A DNA stretch of 64,000 nucleotides. Source: Methanomassiliicoccus sp. (GTDB lineage: Archaea; Thermoplasmatota; Thermoplasmata; Methanomassiliicoccales; Methanomassiliicoccaceae). The stretch is taken from NCBI GenBank assembly GCA_016109435.1, contig JAEILR010000003.1, positions 1 to 64,000 of the forward strand, given 5' to 3'. Within the stretch, counting starts at the first letter, position 1; each line of letters starts with the position of its first letter. Made by a program: the position numbers and the translations under genes. Positions 27,339-36,660 of this stretch are shown here, piece by piece. The notes under the pieces were generated by a model that was given only the letters and a program-made list of their open reading frames with translations, did no database searches and was not told the DNA's origin.

Positions 27339-27971
27339 TCACAGCCTCCACCGGATGACCTCGAAGGCCTCGGCGAAGGTGTTGTTGCACTGCACCCCGT
27401 GCATGCGGGCCATGCCGAAGATGAACTCCCTTTCGAAGTAGCCGCGATGGTTGACCATCTGGGAGCGGTACTCCTGCAGGGCGTCCCACTTCCTCTGCAT
27501 ATGCCTCTCCTCCAGAGGTACGAACAACTGGCTGTCGAACCTGACGTTGTTCCAGGGAAGCTCGTAGCTGATGATGCTGGACGAGGACTTGAAGGCGCGG
27601 ACCATCTCGTTGGCCACGACCTGATGGTCCTGATGGTAATCGTGCATCGACGGGCCGATGACGATGTCCGGGGAGAACTTCGAGCGAATCTTCACCAGGT
27701 GGTCGAGGACCTCCTGCCGGTGCTCGCTCATGTGCCGGACCCTGAACCCCAGTATCTCCCTTTGCTCCTCTCCCAGGCCATATCCCTGGACCACCTTCTC
27801 GAACTCCCTGGCCAAGGTGTCCTTGGGCATGCCCGCGGGCAGGGAGTCCTCGGCCACCGAGAACGCGATCCACAGGATCTCATGGCCCTGCTCGATGAAC
27901 TTGGCCACGCTCCCTCCGCATCCCAGTTCCACGTCGTCGGTGTGCGGTGACAGCAGCAGGGTCCTCGTCAT
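27339..27971 (-). CDS. PIG-L/LmbE-family deacetylase
   Basis: Zinc hydrolase that removes N-acyl groups from GlcNAc-type substrates. The zinc motif SPHTDDVELGCGGS (residues 8-21) and the second zinc histidine in HDYHQDHQ are present. 210 aa from ATG at 27971, which lies 24-32 bases downstream of a TATA box; a longer frame from 28112 has no support. It points toward the acyl operon and could expose the amine acylated by the LpxD-like enzyme, but this is only inference. Confidence 0.85.
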   Translation of the reverse strand: MTRTLLLSPHTDDVELGCGGSVAKFIEQGHEILWIAFSVAEDSLPAGMPKDTLAREFEKVVQGYGLGEEQREILGFRVRHMSEHRQEVLDHLVKIRSKFSPDIVIGPSMHDYHQDHQVVANEMVRAFKSSSSIISYELPWNNVRFDSQLFVPLEERHMQRKWDALQEYRSQMVNHRGYFEREFIFGMARMHGVQCNNTFAEAFEVIRWRL

Positions 27972-27994
27972 CGCCCGGGGAACGGCCGTTCGGC

Positions 27995-28003
27995 TCTTAT
28001 ACC
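27995..28003 (-). promoter_or_regulatory. TATA box of the PIG-L gene
   Basis: On the minus strand reads GGTATAAGA, 24-32 bases before the ATG at 27971, implying a leaderless transcript. Confidence 0.55.
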
Positions 28004-28199
28004 TAGCGTCCCGCCGGGGCGGGGGCGGGAGGAGGACGGATAGGTTAGCGGGCACCGCCGACGATGAGGCCGCGGCAGTACGGCCTGACCGCCCAAGGGG
28101 TGCCCGAAGCAAATAATCGACCGATTTTAATACAATTTTTTATTGACATACTGGCTCGGAGGTCGGGAGAGGGGTCGAAATTCGGTATGGGGGCAACAA

Positions 28200-28325
28200 A
28201 ACTTATATATTGACAATTTCATTCTTTCTATCGTCCGACACGCGTCGGACTTAGGATGATGGGATGCGCGAACTGGGGACCAGCTGTGCTGGTGGCCCTC
28301 CTTCGCCTCCGACCGCGGAGGACGA
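28200..28325 (+). promoter_or_regulatory. smc promoter and structured leader
   Basis: TATA box ACTTATATATTG at 28201-28212 predicts transcription from about 28235. The leader can form three hairpins: GTCCGAC/GTCGGAC (28233-28250), ACCAGC/GCTGGT (28279-28293) and CCTCCG/CGGAGG (28306-28321). The last stem contains the GGAGG ribosome site that lies four bases before the smc ATG, so folding would hide it. The first repeat could instead be a DNA operator at the transcription start. Confidence 0.5.
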
Positions 28326-31300
28326 ATGTATCTTAAACAGATCGAGCTGGAGAACTTCAAGTCGTTCGGCAAGAAGCTTACGGTACCGTTGCTAGAGGGC
28401 TACACCGCTGTCACCGGACCGAACGGTTCAGGCAAGTCCAACATCTCCGATGCCATCCTTTTCGTCCTCGGTCCTAAAAGCTCGAGGGCCATCCGCGCCG
28501 GCAAGCTCACCGATCTCATCTTCAACGGCGGCAACAACAAGCAGCCCGCCGATCACTGCAAGGCGTCCTTGGTGTTCGACAACAAGGACCGATTGATCCC
28601 CATCGACGATGATATCGTGCGCCTCACCCGGCTGGTGAGGCGGTCCTCGGAGGGCGACGGCTACAGTTCGTACTTCTACGTGAACGACCGCAAGTCGTCC
28701 CTAGGAGAGTTCGACATGCTGCTGTCCAACGCTCGCATCAGCGCGGACGGTTACAACTTCGTGCAGCAGGGCGACGTGACCAGGGTGGTGACCATGTCCA
28801 ACCTGGAACGCCGGAGGATCCTCGACGAGATATCGGGCATCGCCAAGTTCGACGAGGAGATCCTGAAGGCCCAGGGGGAGAGAGGGGAGGCGGATGCCAA
28901 CATCGACCGCATCTCCATCATATTGTCCGAGCTGCAGAGGCAGATCGACCAGTTGGAGCAGGAGAAGGAGGTCGCCATGACCTATCTCCGGACCAAGGAG
29001 ACCCTGGTGCGCTCCAAGGCCCAGCTGACCCACCGGCAGAAGGAGGCGGCCGAGACGGAGATCTCCAGCACCCAGCGGCAGGTGGCGAGCATCCAGGCGG
29101 AGGTGGTCAAGCTCCGCGAGCGCAAGGTCCAGATCGCCGACCGGGTGCGGGAGCTGGACGAGGGCATGGTCCAGGTGGAGAAGGAGCTGGATGCCAAAGG
29201 CGGGCAGGAGTTCCGGGAGCTGAAGGAGAAGATCGATGCCCTGAAGATCCTGGTGGCCAGGTCGGACGATCGCGCCGCCTCCTCGTCCCAGACGGTCGAG
29301 GAGCTGCGCTCCGAGCTGGAGGACCGGATCGAGGAGGGCGAGGCCACCGCCGCGGAGGTCACCTCCCTGGTGGCGGAGCATGACCGGACCGCGGAGCAAC
29401 TGGAGAAGGCCACCGCCGACCTCGCCGAGAGGAAGGGGCAGCTGGCCGAGGTCCAGGGAAAGATATCGGCCTGCGATAGCGAGCTCGCCGATTTGGAGAA
29501 GGACATCGCGGCGAGGGAGAAGGACGTCCGCGAGCGCGAGGAGGCCCAGAACCGCCTGGAGATGGAGCGGGAGCGCCTCGAGGACCGCCGGGGCCGGTTG
29601 GAGACGGAGGCGGTGTCCTTCGACGAGGACCTCAAGGCCCACGAGTTCGGGATCACCGACGCGGAATGGAAGATCAAGGAGATCAAGGACCAGGACCGGG
29701 GCTCGGGCAAGGAGCTGAAGGCCCTCAGCGAGGAATACCTCCAGAAGAAGGCCGCTGAGACCAGGATGTCCCGCGAGGCCGGGGAGCTGGAGCAGGCCAT
29801 CCGGACCCTGCAGCGCGATCATGCCCGGCTCAAGGCCGAAGAGGAGGCCGCCGGGGACATCGCCCGGGGGTACAACCGCGCGGTGCGGGGAATGATGGAG
29901 GCCAGGGACATGCGGACCATCCGCGGGATCCACGGCACCATCGCCGAGCTGGCGGAGGTGGACCCCCGGTACCAGACCGCGCTCAACATCGCCGCCGGCA
30001 ACCGCATGCAGGCCATCATCGTGGACGATGACGAGGTCGCGTCACAGTGCATCCAATACCTGAAGAGGAACGGGCTGGGAAGAGCGACGTTCCTTCCGCT
30101 GACCAAGATGCTGGACGGCCGGCCGAGAGGCAAGGCCATAATGGCAGCAAAGGAGGCCGCCGGCTTCGCCATCGACCTGGTCAAGTTCGATGAGAGGTAC
30201 CGCGCGGCGTTCTGGTACGTGCTCGGCGACACCGTGGTGGTGGACACCCTGGACAAGGCCCGCAGGCTCATGGGCGGGGTCCGGCTGGTCACCCAGGGAG
30301 GCGAGTTGCTGGAGGCCTCGGGGGCGATGGTCGGAGGGAACGTGGAGCAGTCCCAGCTGAAGTTCGGGGCGGCCTCCAAGGGCAAGCTGGAGGAGGTAGC
30401 GTCCAAGCTGGACGAGGCCATCCAGGCCTCCACCAAGCTCCAGGCCGACCTGTCCCAGGTGCGCTCGGACATGATATCGGTGGAGGCCCGCATCCGGGAG
30501 CTGACCGGGGCCGGGGGCGCCTCGACCGTCACCCTGGGCGCATTGGAGCGGCAGCGGGACGACCTCCGCGCCAAGCTCGCTCAGGTCACCGGAGAGAAGG
30601 AGAAGAAGCTGGCGGAGATGGCCCAGCTCACCACGTCGATCACCGATCTGGCCGGCAAGGCCGGGCAGGCCAGGGAGGAGCTGGCGGTCCGAAGGACGGC
30701 CAGGGACGAGGCCCGCGAGAAGCTGGAGAGGCTGGCCCCCAGAGAGATGTCCCAGAAGCTGAAGGCCCTGCAGGCCGAGGTGGCCGAGCTGACCGGGCGG
30801 GCATCAGAGCTGCGCTCCGCCCGGGACACCCTGGACGCGCGCATCAAGCTCACCCAGAAGCGGGCCGACGAGATCGTCGAGGTCCGCCGGCAGCTCACCG
30901 AGAAGATCGCCCGGTTCAAGAAGGAAGGCGAGGAGGCGGCGGCCCTGGCGGTGCGGTCGAAGACCGACCTGGCGGCCCTCAGGAAGATCGAGGACTCCAT
31001 GGGCCAAGAGATGAACGGCCTCCGCCAGAGGAAAGAGCAGCTGTTCCGGGAGAAGACCGGACTGGAAGGGGAGAGGGACCGCCTGATCGCCACGGTGGAC
31101 ACCAAGGGCGAGATCGTCATCGGCCTCAACACCCGGATCGCCCAGACCCAGGTGAGGATCGGGGAGCTGGAGGAGGAACTGAAGCAGCTCAATACTCCGG
31201 TAGTGCTCCCCGCCCCGTCCATGGAAACGCTGAAGGACACCATCCGGCAGTGCGAGAACGCCATCAACTCGATGGGGCCGGTGAACCTGAAGGCGGTGGA

Positions 31301-31928
31301 CGACTACGGGGAGAAGGTGAAGCGCCACGAGGATCTGAGCGGGGAGACCAGGCGCCTGGAGGCCCAGCGCAGGGACCTGCTGCGGCTGGAGGGAGACCTG
31401 AACGAGAAGAAGAAGGTCTCCCTGAACCAGGTGTACGAGGCGGTCAACAGCAACTTCCGGAGGGCGTACGCCGACCTGTCCCAGGGGGGCGAGGCCGAGC
31501 TGATCCTAGAGAACAAGGAGGAACCGTTCCAGGGCGGGCTGGCGATCAAGGCGAAGCCCAAGCAGGGCAAGGTCCTGCGGCTGGAGGCGCTCAGCGGCGG
31601 GGAGAAATCGCTCACCGCGCTGGCGTTCATCTTCGCCATTCAGGAATACCAGCCCTCGCCGTTCTACCTGCTGGACGAGGTGGACATGTTCCTCGACGGC
31701 ATCAACGCGGACATGGTGGCCAGGCGCGTGCAGAAATCGTCGAAGACCGCCCAGTTCGTGCAAATATCATTAAGGAAGATCACTCTGACCAAGGCCGATC
31801 ATATAATCGGAGTTACAAAGCAGGAGGGCGGGATATCGCACGTCATCATGCGACCGAACATATCTGACGTGAGCGAACTGCCGCCAGAACTGAGGATCTC
31901 GGACGAGAAGATGGAGGGAACATCATGA
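28326..31928 (+). CDS. smc: chromosome partition/condensin ATPase SMC
   Basis: A 1200-residue SMC. Walker A GPNGSGKSN is at residues 31-39, Q-loop NFVQQGDVTRV near 147, then long coiled coils (about 170-505 and 680-1010) flank the hinge domain (about 515-665, with GNRMQAIIVDDDEVA). The C-terminal head has LSGGEKSLTALAFIFA near 1088 and the Walker B YLLDEVDMFLD. It forms the loop-extruding chromosome complex with the two downstream genes; scpA overlaps by four bases (ATGA). Confidence 0.96.
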   Translation: MYLKQIELENFKSFGKKLTVPLLEGYTAVTGPNGSGKSNISDAILFVLGPKSSRAIRAGKLTDLIFNGGNNKQPADHCKASLVFDNKDRLIPIDDDIVRLTRLVRRSSEGDGYSSYFYVNDRKSSLGEFDMLLSNARISADGYNFVQQGDVTRVVTMSNLERRRILDEISGIAKFDEEILKAQGERGEADANIDRISIILSELQRQIDQLEQEKEVAMTYLRTKETLVRSKAQLTHRQKEAAETEISSTQRQVASIQAEVVKLRERKVQIADRVRELDEGMVQVEKELDAKGGQEFRELKEKIDALKILVARSDDRAASSSQTVEELRSELEDRIEEGEATAAEVTSLVAEHDRTAEQLEKATADLAERKGQLAEVQGKISACDSELADLEKDIAAREKDVREREEAQNRLEMERERLEDRRGRLETEAVSFDEDLKAHEFGITDAEWKIKEIKDQDRGSGKELKALSEEYLQKKAAETRMSREAGELEQAIRTLQRDHARLKAEEEAAGDIARGYNRAVRGMMEARDMRTIRGIHGTIAELAEVDPRYQTALNIAAGNRMQAIIVDDDEVASQCIQYLKRNGLGRATFLPLTKMLDGRPRGKAIMAAKEAAGFAIDLVKFDERYRAAFWYVLGDTVVVDTLDKARRLMGGVRLVTQGGELLEASGAMVGGNVEQSQLKFGAASKGKLEEVASKLDEAIQASTKLQADLSQVRSDMISVEARIRELTGAGGASTVTLGALERQRDDLRAKLAQVTGEKEKKLAEMAQLTTSITDLAGKAGQAREELAVRRTARDEAREKLERLAPREMSQKLKALQAEVAELTGRASELRSARDTLDARIKLTQKRADEIVEVRRQLTEKIARFKKEGEEAAALAVRSKTDLAALRKIEDSMGQEMNGLRQRKEQLFREKTGLEGERDRLIATVDTKGEIVIGLNTRIAQTQVRIGELEEELKQLNTPVVLPAPSMETLKDTIRQCENAINSMGPVNLKAVDDYGEKVKRHEDLSGETRRLEAQRRDLLRLEGDLNEKKKVSLNQVYEAVNSNFRRAYADLSQGGEAELILENKEEPFQGGLAIKAKPKQGKVLRLEALSGGEKSLTALAFIFAIQEYQPSPFYLLDEVDMFLDGINADMVARRVQKSSKTAQFVQISLRKITLTKADHIIGVTKQEGGISHVIMRPNISDVSELPPELRISDEKMEGTS

Positions 31929-32827
31929 TCGCAGACCAGGCCGCGGAAGGAGTGCTGAGCCATCTCCTGTTCCACAAGGCGATGATCGACGAGGACGCCG
32001 GTGCGGAGAAGATCGACCGCTACCTCAACGTGCTGGGGGAGGCCGCCGGTGCATCGTCGGCGCGTGATCCGCTGGACCGCTCCATCGAAACGGTGTTCGA
32101 ACTAGTGCTGTCCAACGACCTCGACCCCTGGGACATCGACCTGATGCGGTTCACCAAGCTTTACACCGAGAAGGTCAAGGAGGAGGAAGTGAACTTCGTC
32201 CTCGCCGGCAAGCTCATGCTGATGGCCTGGTCCATCCTGCGCATGCAGAGCGAGCAGGTGCTCACCAACTCCGAGCCGCGAAACGATGAGTTCCTGGACG
32301 ACCTCGGGGAGGTTGAGTTCACTTCGGAGGAGCCGAGAATGGTGTACCGCATGCCCGAGGACATCGAGCTGGACGAAGTGGTGCGCCACCGCGGATCGCG
32401 CCCGGTGACCCTGCTGGAGCTGCTTGACGCGTTCGAGGAGGCCCAGCGGGAGGAGGAGCGCAACGTCGTCCGGGAGAGGATCAGGGCGGTCAACCGCGCC
32501 AAACTGGAAGGTGTTTTCGACACCAAGGCGCATAACGACGATTTGGAAAGGGACGTCGAGGACGTGTGGCAGCGCATCGTCAAGTGTGGCTCCGGCCCGG
32601 TGGACATCCAGGACATCTGGAACGGGGGAAGGGACGACCTCGTCACCGCCTTCGTGTCCCTCCTGTTCCTTGCCCGCCACGGCCGCATCTCGGTCTGGCA
32701 GGACGACCTGCCGTACGGAACGGTCAAACTGGAGGTTCGGCTGGACTGGGACATCGGTACCCTGGAGGACGCTCCTCCCATGCCCGCCCCCCAGGCCAGG
32801 CCGTCGAACATGGAACCGGTGATGTGA
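31925..32827 (+). CDS. scpA: segregation and condensation protein A
   Basis: Kleisin subunit of the SMC complex, 300 aa. The N-terminal helix that contacts the SMC neck includes the conserved DLDPWDIDLMRFTKLY; the C-terminal winged helix follows an acidic linker (residues about 100-170). The start overlaps the smc stop, and scpB follows one base after its own stop, so stoichiometric, coupled expression is expected. Confidence 0.92.
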   Translation: MIADQAAEGVLSHLLFHKAMIDEDAGAEKIDRYLNVLGEAAGASSARDPLDRSIETVFELVLSNDLDPWDIDLMRFTKLYTEKVKEEEVNFVLAGKLMLMAWSILRMQSEQVLTNSEPRNDEFLDDLGEVEFTSEEPRMVYRMPEDIELDEVVRHRGSRPVTLLELLDAFEEAQREEERNVVRERIRAVNRAKLEGVFDTKAHNDDLERDVEDVWQRIVKCGSGPVDIQDIWNGGRDDLVTAFVSLLFLARHGRISVWQDDLPYGTVKLEVRLDWDIGTLEDAPPMPAPQARPSNMEPVM

Positions 32828-32828
32828 G

Positions 32829-33335
32829 GTGGAACTGGACCCCGTCCGCATCGTGGAGACCGTCCTGTTCTCCTCCTCCCAGCCGGTCAAGGTCTCGGAC
32901 ATGGAGGTCCAGACCCAGCTGGAAGCGGCGGTGGTGCGCCGGGCGCTCAAGAAGCTGCAGCAGGAGTATGACGAGCGGGGCTCGGCCATGGAGGTGGCCA
33001 AGACCGGCGCGGGATACTGCCTCATCGTCCGGGAGCAGTACCGTCCGTTCGGGAGGCAGTTCGCCCCAAAGGAGGTGCCCGACGAGGTGCTGCGCACCGC
33101 GGCCATGATCGCCTACCACCAGCCGATATTGCAGAGCGATCTGGCCAGGTCACTGGGGAGCAGGGTCTACGATGACGTCAGGACGCTGCATCAGCTCGGC
33201 CTGGTCACCGCCAAGAAGAAGGGGCAGACTTTCCTCCTGACCACCACCAAGCGGTTCTGCGAGTACTTTGGCATCGAGGGGACCAGCAAGACCGCGGTGA
33301 AGAAGTGGATGGAAGAGCGGTCCCGGGCGCCCTAG
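32829..33335 (+). CDS. scpB: segregation and condensation protein B
   Basis: Small winged-helix kite subunit, 168 aa, two WHD domains. IVETVLFSSSQPVKVSDM, then LRTAAMIAYHQPILQSDLARSLG and the VYDDVRTLHQLGLVTAKKKGQT region are diagnostic. GTG start at 32829. The stop overlaps the convergent antiporter gene by four bases. Confidence 0.9.
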   Translation: MELDPVRIVETVLFSSSQPVKVSDMEVQTQLEAAVVRRALKKLQQEYDERGSAMEVAKTGAGYCLIVREQYRPFGRQFAPKEVPDEVLRTAAMIAYHQPILQSDLARSLGSRVYDDVRTLHQLGLVTAKKKGQTFLLTTTKRFCEYFGIEGTSKTAVKKWMEERSRAP

Positions 33336-35131
33336 TCCTCGCAGACGATCCTTTCCCTGAACTCCTCCTCATCATCGTCCATCAGGACCATTTTGGCCAG
33401 GAAGGCGGAGGAGGCTCGATTGAAGACCGGACGGAGCAGCCCCCACGACAGCGCGGACAGCGTCACCACCAGCACCACGGTGGCCAGCAGCGCGGTGCCG
33501 TCGAGGGTCCCGACCTTGGGGAGGAAGGGGATGAACATCAGCAGAAGCATGGCCGTGACCAGCAGCTGGCCAACGTTCCTGAAGATGCGGTAGATGCGCA
33601 TCCGCCCGGAGATGGAATGCCTGCCGCCCTCGGACACGTTTATCATAATGAAGAACGCGATGAGCCGCAGCCGGGCCACGATGTTGACCACCACCGGGGC
33701 GATGAGCACGATGGTGGTCACGAAGAGGAGGAAGGGGGGCAGGAGGTGGAGATCGGTGGCCACCGGGGTCAGGAGCTCCCTCACCGGCGAGATCAGGTTG
33801 AACACGATGAGGAGGGTGATGATGATCACCAGGTCCACGAACACCAGGAGGAGCTGGCGGCGGACCTCCAGCCGGAACTCCGGGGAGATGCTCATCTTTC
33901 TGCGCACCTCTCCCCGTATGCGCTCCATGCGGCGAACGATCTCGATGATCCACGAGGGGGCCGATCTCGAGGCGGCGCCGTATATGCGCGGACCGGAGCG
34001 GGAAAGGAGGGGCAGGGCGATCATGGTTATGAGGGCGGCCCCGATCACCGTCGAGTACATGGCCAGGCCGATGATGTCGGCGCCGAGGGCCAGGGCGGCG
34101 ATGATGAACCCGAACTCCCCCATGGCCACCATGCTGGTGGAGAGATAGAAACTGGACCTCAGGTCCATGGTGGTGAGGTAGCTGGCGAACAAAATGGTGG
34201 ACAGCTTGCCCACGATGAACACGGCGGCGATGGCCAGGCAGAGCACGATGTTGTCTAGGACCAGACCGACATCGATGCGCATCCCGATGGCGATGAAGAA
34301 CACGGCGATGAACACCTCCTTCATCGGCTCGATCCTCCTGCGGACGATGTTGTGGCAGGTGGACTCGGAGATGATGAGGCCGGCCAGGAACGCCCCGATG
34401 GCCACCGACAGCCCGATGAACCCCGAGAAGAAGGCCATGACGAAGCACAGGGCCAGGGCCACGATGAGCACGGTCTCCTTGGAATAGTGCCTCCGCAGCC
34501 AGTCCAGGCAGCGGGGCAGCACCGCCAGACCGATCACGATGCTCAGGCCCATGAATGCGATGATCTCCAGCACGATCCAGTACTCGTTCCCCGGAACCCT
34601 GACGGTCCCGGTGGCCAGGGGGGAGGCCAGGGTCAGGATGACGATCTGGCCGATGTCCTCGAACACCATGACCGACATCAGGGCCCTGGACAGGTCCTTG
34701 TCGATGTGGGCGTTCTCCTTTGCCACCAGCAGCACCGCCGCGGTGCTGGCGCCGGAGAGGATGGCCCCCAGGAAGATCGACTGGACCTCGCTTAGGCCGA
34801 TGAGCAGGCCGAAATAGTAGCCGATGATGACCATCAGGGTCATCTCGATGGACACGATCAGGAATGCCGAGGGGCCGGAGTGCCTCAGCCCCTTGAGGTT
34901 CAGCTCGATGCCGATGAAGAACATCAGCAGGATTATGCCGATGGTCGAGAAAACCGAAAGGGTCGCCTCGTCCATCTGCAGTCCCGGCACGATGCTGGAG
35001 CCCAGCAGCACACCGCCGGCGAGGTAGCCGATGACGGTGGGCATCCTCAGCTTCCCGAACAGGATGCTCAGCAGGCCCGCTGAACCTAGGATCAGGGCGA
35101 TGTCGAGGATCAGCCGGGTTTCGGAATCCAT
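33332..35131 (-). CDS. CPA2-family cation:proton antiporter (Kef-type)
   Basis: Monovalent cation/H+ antiporter of about 599 aa. N-terminal transport domain of 12 or so helices with PTVIGYLAGGVLLG, GIELNLKGL, GAFLAGLIISES and SMVAMGEFGFIIAAL. A C-terminal region with three to four further membrane segments replaces the soluble TrkA-N domain often fused to Kef proteins; none is seen here. Likely Na+ or K+/H+ exchange. The frame opens at 35176, but a TATA box (35161-35169, minus strand) inside that extension favours the ATG at 35131. Confidence 0.86.
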   Translation of the reverse strand: MDSETRLILDIALILGSAGLLSILFGKLRMPTVIGYLAGGVLLGSSIVPGLQMDEATLSVFSTIGIILLMFFIGIELNLKGLRHSGPSAFLIVSIEMTLMVIIGYYFGLLIGLSEVQSIFLGAILSGASTAAVLLVAKENAHIDKDLSRALMSVMVFEDIGQIVILTLASPLATGTVRVPGNEYWIVLEIIAFMGLSIVIGLAVLPRCLDWLRRHYSKETVLIVALALCFVMAFFSGFIGLSVAIGAFLAGLIISESTCHNIVRRRIEPMKEVFIAVFFIAIGMRIDVGLVLDNIVLCLAIAAVFIVGKLSTILFASYLTTMDLRSSFYLSTSMVAMGEFGFIIAALALGADIIGLAMYSTVIGAALITMIALPLLSRSGPRIYGAASRSAPSWIIEIVRRMERIRGEVRRKMSISPEFRLEVRRQLLLVFVDLVIIITLLIVFNLISPVRELLTPVATDLHLLPPFLLFVTTIVLIAPVVVNIVARLRLIAFFIMINVSEGGRHSISGRMRIYRIFRNVGQLLVTAMLLLMFIPFLPKVGTLDGTALLATVVLVVTLSALSWGLLRPVFNRASSAFLAKMVLMDDDEEEFRERIVCED

Positions 35132-35242
35132 GTTAAGTGCGATTTCAACAATTTCCCCGGATATAATGGATTCCATCGCTACGGAACGGGGGTCATCAGG
35201 CGGATGGCCACCACGGACAGGCTGCCATCACCGTTACGGAAA

Positions 35243-35251
35243 GCTTAAATC
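35243..35251 (+). promoter_or_regulatory. TATA box of lsm gene
   Basis: GCTTAAATC lies about 35-40 bases before the lsm ATG at 35285 in a short divergent intergenic region. Confidence 0.45.
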
Positions 35252-35284
35252 ACGCCCCTACAATCCCACGGCAAGTGATTATTT

Positions 35285-35500
35285 ATGGTAATGCCGCTCG
35301 CGTTGCTCGAGAAGTCCATGGACCACCGGATCTCTCTCCTGCTCAAGGACAGCAGAGTATTGGAGGGAAAACTGGTCGGTTACGATGATTATATGAACAT
35401 GGTCCTGGAGGACACCGAGGAGCGCACCTCCGAGCAGACCAGGCGCCTGGGCACCGTCGTCCTGCGCGGCAACAACGTGGTCAGCATTTCCCCGCTGTAG
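35285..35500 (+). CDS. Sm-like archaeal RNA-binding protein (Lsm)
   Basis: A 71-aa Lsm monomer expected to form a heptameric or hexameric RNA-binding ring. Sm1 motif HRISLLLKDSRVLEGKLVGYDDYMNMVLEDTEE and Sm2 motif VVLRGNNVVSISPL are both intact. ATG at 35285; an internal ATG at 35291 is possible. Downstream, the sugar nucleotidyltransferase gene follows after 30 bases, so cotranscription is plausible but the functions are unrelated. Confidence 0.9.
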   Translation: MVMPLALLEKSMDHRISLLLKDSRVLEGKLVGYDDYMNMVLEDTEERTSEQTRRLGTVVLRGNNVVSISPL

Positions 35501-35530
35501 GCCTGAAGCACCGGCGGTCATCAAGTGGCG

Positions 35531-36499
35531 ATGAAAGCACTTATCCTGGCCGGGGGCCTGGGCACCCGTCTTAGGCCATTGACCTATTACCTGCCCAAGC
35601 CATTGGTGCCGCTGCTGGGCAAACCCCTGGTCAGGCACATCATCGACCCGCTACCGGCGGAGGTGGACACTGTTATCCTCGCGGTGTCGTACATGAAGGA
35701 CGCGTTGGAGGAGTACTTCCGCACCCACGATGTCGGCCGGAAGGTCATTTTGGTCAACGAGGACCAGCCTCTCGGCACCGGGGGAGCGATAAAGAACGTG
35801 TCCCGGTACCTGGACGGCACGTTCATCGCGTTCAACGGCGACGTCGTCTGCTCCATCGACCTGAAGGACATGCTCAGGTTCCACCGCTCTCACGGCGGCA
35901 TCGGCACGATGTCGCTCTGGCAGGTGGAGGACCCCTCCGCCTTCGGGGTGGTGGGAAGGGACGGTCGCGGCCGCATCACCGCCTTCCAGGAGAAGCCCAG
36001 GAAGGAAGAGGCCATCTCCCGGGCCATCAATGCCGGCGTGTACATCTTCGAGAGGGAGATCCTCGATCACATACCTGACGGGGTGGTGTCCATGGAGAGG
36101 CAGGTCTTCCCCAATGTGCTGGACCGCGGTCTCCACGGCTACGAGTTCAAGGGCTACTGGGTGGACTGCGGGACCAGGGAGAGCATCATCGCCGCCCAGC
36201 GGACCCTCTTGGACCTGGGCGGCGGTAAGGTTTCCCCGGAGCTTATCCAGGAGGACGACGCCACCGTGGTCGGCGCCAACCTGATCATGCGCGCGCACCT
36301 GCGTGGATGCCGGGTCGGTCCGCACGTCTACATCGAGGACGATGTCCTGGTCTCCAGGGGTGCGGAGGTCTCCGAGAGCATCCTCCTGCGCGGCGCTCTG
36401 GTGGAGGAAGGCGCTAAGGTCCGCGGCAGCATCATCGGGCCGGGGCACGTCGTGGCCAAGGGCCAAGATGTCAAGGACGAGATACTTGCCCGGTCCTAG
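35531..36499 (+). CDS. NDP-sugar pyrophosphorylase (GT-A/LbH type)
   Basis: Sugar-1-phosphate nucleotidyltransferase of about 322 aa. It begins MKALILAGGLGTRLRPLT, has the signature KPLVPLLGKPLV, EDQPLGTGGAI, the metal DxD-like FNGDVV and YWVDCGTRES. The C-terminal third has hexapeptide repeats (VGANLIMRAHLRGCRVGP...). It resembles mannose-1-phosphate guanylyltransferase or glucose/GlcNAc-1-P uridylyltransferases; the nucleotide is not decidable by eye. A GTG at 35525 would add two residues. Confidence 0.85.
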   Translation: MKALILAGGLGTRLRPLTYYLPKPLVPLLGKPLVRHIIDPLPAEVDTVILAVSYMKDALEEYFRTHDVGRKVILVNEDQPLGTGGAIKNVSRYLDGTFIAFNGDVVCSIDLKDMLRFHRSHGGIGTMSLWQVEDPSAFGVVGRDGRGRITAFQEKPRKEEAISRAINAGVYIFEREILDHIPDGVVSMERQVFPNVLDRGLHGYEFKGYWVDCGTRESIIAAQRTLLDLGGGKVSPELIQEDDATVVGANLIMRAHLRGCRVGPHVYIEDDVLVSRGAEVSESILLRGALVEEGAKVRGSIIGPGHVVAKGQDVKDEILARS

Positions 36500-36607
36500 A
36501 GCGACCGGCGTTCCGCCGGCATTGCCGTCGGCCGAAAGCATACACGTCCCATAGAGGTCCTGGCAAGCTCCCGGTCCGGCCCCTGAGGCAACGGTGCCCT
36601 CGGTCAG

Positions 36608-36619
36608 TAAATATTTATC
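36608..36619 (+). promoter_or_regulatory. TATA box of ABC transporter operon
   Basis: TAAATATTTATC lies about 42-53 bases before the ATG at 36661, which makes an earlier ATG at 36628 too close to the box to be translated. Confidence 0.55.
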
Positions 36620-36660
36620 ATTTCAGTATGTACCGGGGCACAGACCTGCAGGGCTGGCCA

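Noticed and set aside
36628-36660. Start of the fused permease at ATG 36628.
   Set aside because: It lies only 9-20 bases downstream of the TATA box, so the transcript would start after it.
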